Below are positions 59,157 through 64,000 of a DNA stretch of 64,000 nucleotides, in pieces (position 1 is the first letter of the stretch; every line of letters begins with the position of its first letter). Where the stretch lies: positions 24,748 to 88,747 of the forward strand of contig DDTH01000014.1 of the NCBI GenBank assembly GCA_002344055.1, in the 5' to 3' direction. The notes beneath the pieces were generated by a model. The model was given only the letters and a program-made list of their open reading frames with translations. It made no database searches and was not told the DNA's origin. The position numbers and the translations under genes are program-made. This stretch comes from Sphingomonadales bacterium UBA2369 (GTDB lineage Bacteria; Pseudomonadota; Alphaproteobacteria; Sphingomonadales; Sphingomonadaceae).

Positions 59157-60461
59157 TCAGGCGATCATGCCCAGCGGGCTTTCCACCAGTTCCTTGAAGC
59201 GCTTCATCAGCCGCGCGCCGTCGGCGCCGTCGATGGCACGATGGTCGAAGCTGCCGGTGGCGCTCATGATGCTGGCGATCTGCAGCGCGTCGTCGATCAC
59301 GTAGGGGCGCTTCTCGCCCGCGCCGATCGCCATGATCATGCCCTGCGGCGGATTGATCACCGCTTCGAACTGCTTGATCCCGAACATGCCCATGTTGGAG
59401 AGGCTCGCGGTGCCGCCCTGATATTCGTGCGGCTGCAATTTGCCTTCCTTGGCGCGTCCGGCCAGCTCGGCCATCTCCTTGCTGATCGCCGACATCGCCT
59501 TGTTGCCCGCATCCACGATGATCGGGGTGATCAGGCCGTTCGGGATCGACACGGCGACGCTGATGTCGGCCCTGGAATACTGGATCAGATTGTCCGGCGT
59601 GAAGCTGACATTGCATTCCGGCACATCGGTCAGCGCGACCGCGAGCGCCTTGATCAGCATGTCGTTGACGCTCAGCTTCACGTTGCGCGCCGCGAGTCCG
59701 GCATTCAGCTCGCCGCGCAGCTTCAGCAAGGCGTCGAGGCGGATATCGACGGTCAGATAGATGTGCGGGATCGTCTGCTTCGCCTCGGTCAGGCGGCGCG
59801 CGATCGTCTTGCGCATGTTGGAAAGCTTGATCGCCTCGTGCGGCGTTTCGGAGGTAAAGGCAGTGGCCTGCGGCGCCGCGGCGGGGGCCGGAGCGGACGA
59901 TGCGGGCGCGGCAGCGGCCTGCGGCGCAGCGCTGGCGGGTTTGCCCGCAGCGGCGTCGAGGTCGCCCTTCACGATGCGTCCGCCGGGGCCGGAGCCGGAA
60001 ATGGAGCCGAGGTCGATGCCCTTCTGCTCCGCCAGGCGGCGGGCGAGGGGAGAGGCCTTCACGCGATCGCCACCGGATGCGGCGGCAGGGGCCGGGGCAG
60101 GGGCGGGCGCCGGAGCCGGAGCCGGAGCAGGCGTTTCAGCCTTGGCGGGCGCTTCTTCTTTCGCGGGCGCCGGGGCTTCGGCCTTCGCCGGGGCGGCGGA
60201 CGCGGCGCTCGCATCTTCGCCTTCCGCCGCGATGACCGCGATCACGGTGCCGACCTTCACCCCGTCCGTGCCTTCCGGCACCAGGATCTTCGCGATCACG
60301 CCTTCGTCGATCGCCTCGAACTCCATCGTCGCCTTGTCGGTCTCGATCTCCGCGATGACATCGCCGGATGCGACCGTGTCGCCTTCCTGCTTCAGCCATT
60401 TGGCGAGCGTGCCTTCCTCCATTGTCGGGGACAAAGCGGGCATTTTGAGTTCGATCGGCAT
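59157..60461 (-). CDS. pdhC: Pyruvate dehydrogenase E2, dihydrolipoamide acetyltransferase
   Basis: This 434-residue E2 core has an N-terminal lipoyl domain with Lys43 in EIETDKATMEFEA, an Ala/Pro-rich linker, and a peripheral subunit-binding domain (ASPLARRLAEQKGIDLGSISGSGPGGRIVKGDL). The catalytic domain ends DHRAIDGADGARLM. It transfers acetyl groups to CoA. The single lipoyl domain and the Pro-Ala linker are typical for alphaproteobacteria. pdhA/pdhB are not in the window. Confidence 0.95.
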   Translation of the reverse strand: MPIELKMPALSPTMEEGTLAKWLKQEGDTVASGDVIAEIETDKATMEFEAIDEGVIAKILVPEGTDGVKVGTVIAVIAAEGEDASAASAAPAKAEAPAPAKEEAPAKAETPAPAPAPAPAPAPAPAAASGGDRVKASPLARRLAEQKGIDLGSISGSGPGGRIVKGDLDAAAGKPASAAPQAAAAPASSAPAPAAAPQATAFTSETPHEAIKLSNMRKTIARRLTEAKQTIPHIYLTVDIRLDALLKLRGELNAGLAARNVKLSVNDMLIKALAVALTDVPECNVSFTPDNLIQYSRADISVAVSIPNGLITPIIVDAGNKAMSAISKEMAELAGRAKEGKLQPHEYQGGTASLSNMGMFGIKQFEAVINPPQGMIMAIGAGEKRPYVIDDALQIASIMSATGSFDHRAIDGADGARLMKRFKELVESPLGMIA

Positions 60462-60590
60462 CTCTCACATCGCCTTTCTGGAACGAAGCGTTGCGCGACC
60501 CTTTCCGCAGCGGGCGGGGAGGGTCAAGTGCGGGCTTGCCAGTCTTCGGCTTTGGCCTCACCCTCGCGGCGCACAACAGGGGCCACGGAC

Positions 60591-61049
60591 ATGCGGACAT
60601 ATCTGGTCGTCATGGACGAAACGCAGGAAGCGGAAGTCGCGCTCCATTATGCCGCCCGCCGCGCCGCGGCCACCGGCGGGACGGTCGAGATCCTCGCCAT
60701 CATTCCGCCCCAGGAAGTGGTCGAATGGGGCGCGGTGCAGGAGGCGATGGCCGAGGAAGCGCGGCTGCGCGCCGAGGCCCGCGTGGTCGCGGCGTCCGGC
60801 GAGATGATGGAGGAATCGGGCATCCGCCCGTCCATCACCGTGCGGCAGGGCACGCCGGTGCGCGCACTGACCGATTTCCTGAAGGAAAGGCAGGATATTT
60901 CCGTGCTGGTGCTCGCGGCGGCGAGCGACGGCGCGCCCGGGCCGCTGGTGGCGCATTTCGGCGGCGCGGCGGCGGGGGGCTTGCCCTGTCCGCTGGTGAT
61001 CGTGCCCGCGGCGCTGACCGGGGAAGCGCTGGACCGGGTGACGGCCTGA
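60591..61049 (+). CDS. Universal stress protein (UspA family)
   Basis: This 152-residue protein has opening RTYLVVMDETQEAEVALHYAARRAAATGGTVEILAII and closing VLVLAAASDG...GLPCPLVIVP, the ends of the Usp fold. The ATP-binding GxxG pattern is weak, so it may belong to the non-ATP-binding group. It lies divergent from pdhC with a 129-bp gap that should contain both promoters. A bidirectional hairpin terminator follows. Confidence 0.85.
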   Translation: MRTYLVVMDETQEAEVALHYAARRAAATGGTVEILAIIPPQEVVEWGAVQEAMAEEARLRAEARVVAASGEMMEESGIRPSITVRQGTPVRALTDFLKERQDISVLVLAAASDGAPGPLVAHFGGAAAGGLPCPLVIVPAALTGEALDRVTA

Positions 61050-61051
61050 AC

Positions 61052-61085
61052 AAAAAGCCCTCTCCCGTGAGGGGAGAGGGCTTTC
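61052..61085. terminator. Bidirectional terminator
   Basis: AAAGCCCTCTCCC and GGGGAGAGGGCTTT flank GTGA, with A/T runs on both sides. It sits between the convergent stress-protein and RcnB-like genes. Confidence 0.88.
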
Positions 61086-61092
61086 AGGATGG

Positions 61093-62187
61093 TCAGCCCC
61101 GCTCGCCGCTCGGCTGATAGACCCGGCGCGGAGCCGGCGCGGGCGCCGGCGCGCGCGGACGCGGAGCCGGGCGGCGGACCGCCTGACGGCGCGGCGCGGC
61201 GCGGTGGCGCACGGCCCGCTCCTCGATCACTTCCTCGATAATCTCTTCGGTTACGATCGTCTCGCCGGGGGTGATGGTGGTCTCGGTGACGATCACGGTG
61301 CCGTTGCCGCCATAACCGTAGCCGCCATAGCCCGCGCCATAGCCGCCATGGCCATAAGCGCCGGAGCCGGAGACGCCGTAAGCGCCGCTGCCATAGCTGT
61401 AGCCGTCGCGGGCATAGGCGCCGTCATAACGGGCGTCATATCCGCCTTGGCCGCCCTCGCGGCGGACGATCACGTTCACCCGGCGACCGTCACGATCATA
61501 TTCGTAACGCTCGTCGCGGTCATAGCGGCCGTCGCGCTCGCCATAGCGTTCGTCCCGGTCGTAGCGCGCGTCCCGGTCGTAACGATCGTCCCGTCGCACG
61601 CCCCGGCCGTCATAATCGTACCGGTCATAGCCCGCGCCGCAGGCATACATGCCCCGGCAGTCATAGCCCTGGCGCCGCTCCCGCTCGACGCGGGCATGCT
61701 CGCCCCGGCCCGGACGGTAATCGCCGCGGCCGGCATAATAAGGAATGCCCTGGCCGTCGCGCGCCCAGCGCTCGCCATAGCGGTCCCAGTCCAGCCGGCG
61801 GCGGCTGTCATGCACATAACCCCGGCCGTCGACCAGATAGGCGTCGTCATAATAGCGGATCCACTGCCGCTGGGGACCCGGATCGATGAAGCCGTACAGC
61901 TGCCAGTTCTGCACATGATATTGCGGCTGCTGCCAGAAGCCGCCGAAGCCGAAGCCGCCGAAGAAGCTGCCATTGCTCCAGCCGCCCTGGTTCCAGCCGC
62001 CGTTCCAGCCGCCGCCATGACCCCAGCCGCCATTCCAGCCGCCGCCATGGCCGCCGCCCGGACGTGGCCCCGGAGTGTGCCCGCCGCCCGGATTGCCTCC
62101 CCCCGGATGACCCCGGCCGGCGACCTGCGCATGCGCGCTGCCGGCCATCAAAATGCCGGCTGCGGCGATCAATGCGAGCTTCTTCAT
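61093..62187 (-). CDS. RcnB-like exported protein with Gly/Tyr/Arg-rich repeats
   Basis: This 364-residue protein has a signal peptide (KKLALIAAAGILMAGSAHAQ) and then Gly/Trp/Asn repeats (GGGWNGGWGHGGGWNGG). An RcnB-type segment follows, YGFIDPGPQRQWIRYYDDAYLVDGRGYVHD. A long Arg/Asp/Tyr repeat region (RYDRDERYGERDGRYDRDERY) and a His/Arg/Pro-rich tail complete it. RcnB proteins modulate Ni/Co efflux in E. coli; the conserved core supports only the family call. Most of the length is low-complexity. Confidence 0.75.
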   Translation of the reverse strand: MKKLALIAAAGILMAGSAHAQVAGRGHPGGGNPGGGHTPGPRPGGGHGGGWNGGWGHGGGWNGGWNQGGWSNGSFFGGFGFGGFWQQPQYHVQNWQLYGFIDPGPQRQWIRYYDDAYLVDGRGYVHDSRRRLDWDRYGERWARDGQGIPYYAGRGDYRPGRGEHARVERERRQGYDCRGMYACGAGYDRYDYDGRGVRRDDRYDRDARYDRDERYGERDGRYDRDERYEYDRDGRRVNVIVRREGGQGGYDARYDGAYARDGYSYGSGAYGVSGSGAYGHGGYGAGYGGYGYGGNGTVIVTETTITPGETIVTEEIIEEVIEERAVRHRAAPRRQAVRRPAPRPRAPAPAPAPRRVYQPSGERG

Positions 62188-62265
62188 GGGCCTTACGCTC
62201 CCTGTTTCTCATACCGCGAAACGCGGCCCAGCCCTGCGGGACTCGCAAGGATGGTTAGGAGAAAC

Positions 62266-62775
62266 TTAACGCGCGGCCGGGACCACCGCCACCGTGGAGA
62301 GTCGCCCGGAGAGGCGCTGTATCAATTCGGCACAGAAGGCGGCGTCTTCGCTATCGAAGCGTGCCGGAAGGGGACTGTCCAGGTCGAGCACGCCGATCAG
62401 TTCGCCGTCATGGACGATCGGCACGACCAGCTCCGAGCGGCTGGCCGCGTCACAGGCGATATGGCCGGGGAAAGCATGCACATCCTCGACCAGCTGCACC
62501 TCGCGGCTCGCCGCCGCCGTGCCACACACGCCCTTGCCGAACGGGATGCGGATGCAGGCGGCCTTGCCCTGAAACGGCCCGAGCACCAGTTCGCCGCCGG
62601 CATTGCGGTAGAAACCGGCCCAGTTGAGATCCGGCAGTGCTTCGAACAGCAAGGCGGAAAGGTTCGCCATGTTGGCGATCGGATCGGGTTCGCCGGCAGT
62701 GACCGCGTCCGCCGCCTCGATCAGCTGGCGGTACAGGTCCGGCTTGTCGGCGGCGCTCAGGTGGAAATCGAACAT
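62266..62775 (-). CDS. msrC: Free methionine-(R)-sulfoxide reductase (GAF domain)
   Basis: This 169-residue single GAF domain protein has the three catalytic cysteines of fRMsr: Cys74 in GKAACIRIPFG, Cys84 in GKGVCGTAA and Cys108 in HIACDAASRSEL. Other marks are LPDLNWAGFY and GVLDLDSPLPARFD. It reduces free methionine-R-sulfoxide with thioredoxin. It is monocistronic between the RcnB-like gene and the small lipoprotein gene. Confidence 0.92.
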   Translation of the reverse strand: MFDFHLSAADKPDLYRQLIEAADAVTAGEPDPIANMANLSALLFEALPDLNWAGFYRNAGGELVLGPFQGKAACIRIPFGKGVCGTAAASREVQLVEDVHAFPGHIACDAASRSELVVPIVHDGELIGVLDLDSPLPARFDSEDAAFCAELIQRLSGRLSTVAVVPAAR

Positions 62776-62868
62776 GATGCCTATCTAGGGCGCGGCGCCC
62801 GGCGAAACCACGTCCGCGATGGATGCAAATGATTGCGCCCCGGCAATGACGCGGCAATAATCCCGGTC

Positions 62869-63099
62869 ATGCGCAGCCTTGCCCCTCTCATCCTGTGTCT
62901 TCCGCTCGCCGTGGCGGGGTGCGGCGGCGCGGTCGCCAACAATGTGACGAATGCGGTGAACGTCGTCGCGGAGGAGGGGATTGAGGACGTCAACAGCTCG
63001 ATCGAGGGCGATCAGCTGGCCCCCGATCTCGAAGCGGTCGACGACATGGCGGGCAACAATGCCGCAAAGGCACCGCCCGCGCCGCCGCAGGGAAAGTAA
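62869..63099 (+). CDS. Small lipoprotein
   Basis: This 76-residue protein has a signal peptide with lipobox VAGC near residue 19 and an acidic, Asn/Ala-rich mature part (VTNAVNVVAEEGIEDVNSSIEGDQLAPDLEAVDDM). No family is recognised. The ATG at 62869 opens the signal peptide; an upstream ATG at 62833 is not supported. Confidence 0.6.
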   Translation: MRSLAPLILCLPLAVAGCGGAVANNVTNAVNVVAEEGIEDVNSSIEGDQLAPDLEAVDDMAGNNAAKAPPAPPQGK

Positions 63100-63103
63100 G
63101 AAC

Positions 63104-63212
63104 CACCCCCTGCCCCTCCACGAAGTCGTGGAGGGGAGTCTTGGTGGTTTGAAGATGCGCCGCGCTGACTCCCCTCCAGCCCTTGCTGGAGGGGCTGGGG
63201 GTGGCCCTTTTT
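63104..63212. repeat. Nested inverted-repeat block between convergent genes
   Basis: CCCCTCCACGA/TCGTGGAGGGG and CCCCTCCAGC/GCTGGAGGGG hairpins stand in tandem. An outer CCACCCCC...GGGGGTGG pair encloses the block and a run of T follows. It has the same architecture as 25652-25870 and 28709-28870. Confidence 0.75.
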
Positions 63213-63216
63213 TTGC

Positions 63217-63882
63217 TTACTTGGCGTCCAGCCGGCGCCCCAGCGCCACGAAGGCGTAGATCAGTGGCGGCACCAGCAGCAGCGACAGCGCCACCTTGGC
63301 GATGATCTGGCCGATCAGCAGGTTCGTAATGTCGAACTCGCCATAGAAAGCCAGCGTGATGAAGATCACCGAATCGACCGCTTGGCTAAGGGCGCTGGCG
63401 ATCGCGCCGCGCACCATCAGCCCCAGCGTCTTTGTCTCCGTCTCCCCCGAGCCGCGCAGCCGCGAGAAAATCCATACGTTCAGCAGCAGCGAGACGCCGT
63501 AGGCGACGGGACCTGCCGCCACCACGCGCCAGAATTGCCCATGCACCAGCTCGAACGCTTCATTGGCGCCCGGCCGGCCGCTGAGCATGTCGGGCGAGGC
63601 GGGCAAGGCCAGCACCAGCGCCACCAGGACGATGGAGATGGCGAGCGGCAGAAAGCCCCACCAGACCAGCTTCTTCGCGACCTGTTCGCCATGGATCTGC
63701 GCCATCGCGCTCGAAATGACCACGAGCAGCAGGAAGGCGAAAATCCCCGCTTCCACGGCCAGTTGCGTCGGCCAGAGCTGCACCTGCTTGAAGGCGAGGA
63801 AGCCGGCCAGCACCGCCATGCCGCCGTACAGCATCACGAATACGAACAGCGAACGGGAGCTTGCGGGCGCGGGCTGAGTCAT
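63217..63882 (-). CDS. yhhQ: YhhQ/VUT-family queuosine precursor transporter
   Basis: This 221-residue membrane protein has about six helices. Family marks are FVFVMLYGGMAVLAGFLAFKQVQ, VISSAMAQIHGEQVAKKLVWWGF, NVWIFSRLRG and ASALSQAVDSVIFITLAFYGEFD. YhhQ imports 7-cyano-7-deazaguanine or related precursors for queuosine tRNA modification. I looked for a preQ1 riboswitch in the short leader upstream and saw none. Confidence 0.9.
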   Translation of the reverse strand: MTQPAPASSRSLFVFVMLYGGMAVLAGFLAFKQVQLWPTQLAVEAGIFAFLLLVVISSAMAQIHGEQVAKKLVWWGFLPLAISIVLVALVLALPASPDMLSGRPGANEAFELVHGQFWRVVAAGPVAYGVSLLLNVWIFSRLRGSGETETKTLGLMVRGAIASALSQAVDSVIFITLAFYGEFDITNLLIGQIIAKVALSLLLVPPLIYAFVALGRRLDAK

Positions 63883-63919
63883 CGAATGGCCTTCTCTAAC
63901 CTGGGTGCGGCCACACCTT

Positions 63920-64000
63920 TCTAGCCCTCCCCCCTTGTGGGGAGGGTTGGGAGGGGGTTCGGCCGCGTCCGCGGCCGAAACAGAATCTTTTGCGAGCCGG
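63920..64000. repeat. Second copy of the inverted-repeat element (cut by window end)
   Basis: CCCTCCCCCCTTGTGGGGAGG, then GGCCGC-GTCC-GCGGCC and ATCTTTTGCGAGCC match the first part of the element at 25652-25870 in order and orientation. It continues beyond the window. Confidence 0.8.

Noticed and set aside
59241..61049. 602-codon frame through pdhC into the stress-protein gene
   Set aside because: Only its last 152 codons, from ATG 60591, are a real protein; the rest is antisense to pdhC.
61204..62832. 542-codon frame antisense to the RcnB-like gene
   Set aside because: It is an Ala/Val/Ile repeat translation of the low-complexity gene on the other strand.
63883..63920. preQ1 riboswitch upstream of the queuosine-precursor transporter
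   Set aside because: The leader is very short and shows neither the H-type pseudoknot pattern nor the A-rich tail needed.

Overview
The window is 64 kb of GC-rich alphaproteobacterial chromosome, most likely from a sphingomonad (Sphingomonas, Sphingomicrobium or a close relative). The reasons are the very high GC content, a CtrA response regulator with its own TTAA-N7-TTAA box, the alphaproteobacterial yajC-secD-secF-Mth938 gene order, pdhC and lpdA as near neighbours, many TonB-system and small lipoprotein genes, and DUF families common in this group. Almost all of it is densely packed core genome. Overlapping ATGA/GTGA junctions are common, and one 7.6-kb mobile element interrupts it.

Layout. 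1-5.6 kb: end of a ureohydrolase gene, a flavin reductase, a VOC/DUF3617 pair, uvrB, and a RelE-type toxin-antitoxin pair. 5.7-16 kb: a periplasmic amidohydrolase, threonine ammonia-lyase, the Bpt aminoacyl-transferase, a repeat-rich lipoprotein, a DUF1801 paralogue cluster around a methyltransferase, and an RhlE-type RNA helicase. 16-25 kb: an ABC exporter next to an ECF sigma factor/DUF6768 pair, a BlaI/M56 sensor pair with two visible operators, a type III polyketide synthase with a flavoprotein, and a cell-wall hydrolase. 25-31 kb: a LytTR two-component system, a Mur ligase divergent from LD-carboxypeptidase, and a SWIB protein.

31,527-39,159: a complete Tn7-like transposon. It carries tnsA, tnsB, tnsC and tniQ, a regulator-like gene, matched TGT...ACA ends with repeated TnsB-type boxes, and a perfect 5-bp target duplication (GCGGC). 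It sits 27 bp after the SWIB stop codon and 11 bp before an AAC(3)-family acetyltransferase start, so it split two genes that were about 33 bp apart.

39-49 kb: a TonB receptor, hslU and hslV separated by a methyltransferase and an apparently circularly permuted D-amino-acid-oxidase-like flavoprotein, a DUF2339 membrane protein whose 3' end runs into a tRNA-Pro gene, and a thioesterase. 49-64 kb: yajC-secDF-Mth938, a glycosyltransferase, ctrA, an RluA-type pseudouridine synthase with arfB, lpdA and pdhC, a universal stress protein, an RcnB-like protein, free methionine sulfoxide reductase, and a YhhQ queuosine-precursor transporter.

Two genome-style features recur. Nested GC-rich inverted repeats fill several gaps between converging genes, at about 25.7, 28.8, 61.1 and 63.2 kb, and they also flank the DUF559 gene. 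Small lipoproteins of unknown function are frequent. Protein calls rest on reading the translations by eye; no database search was run.
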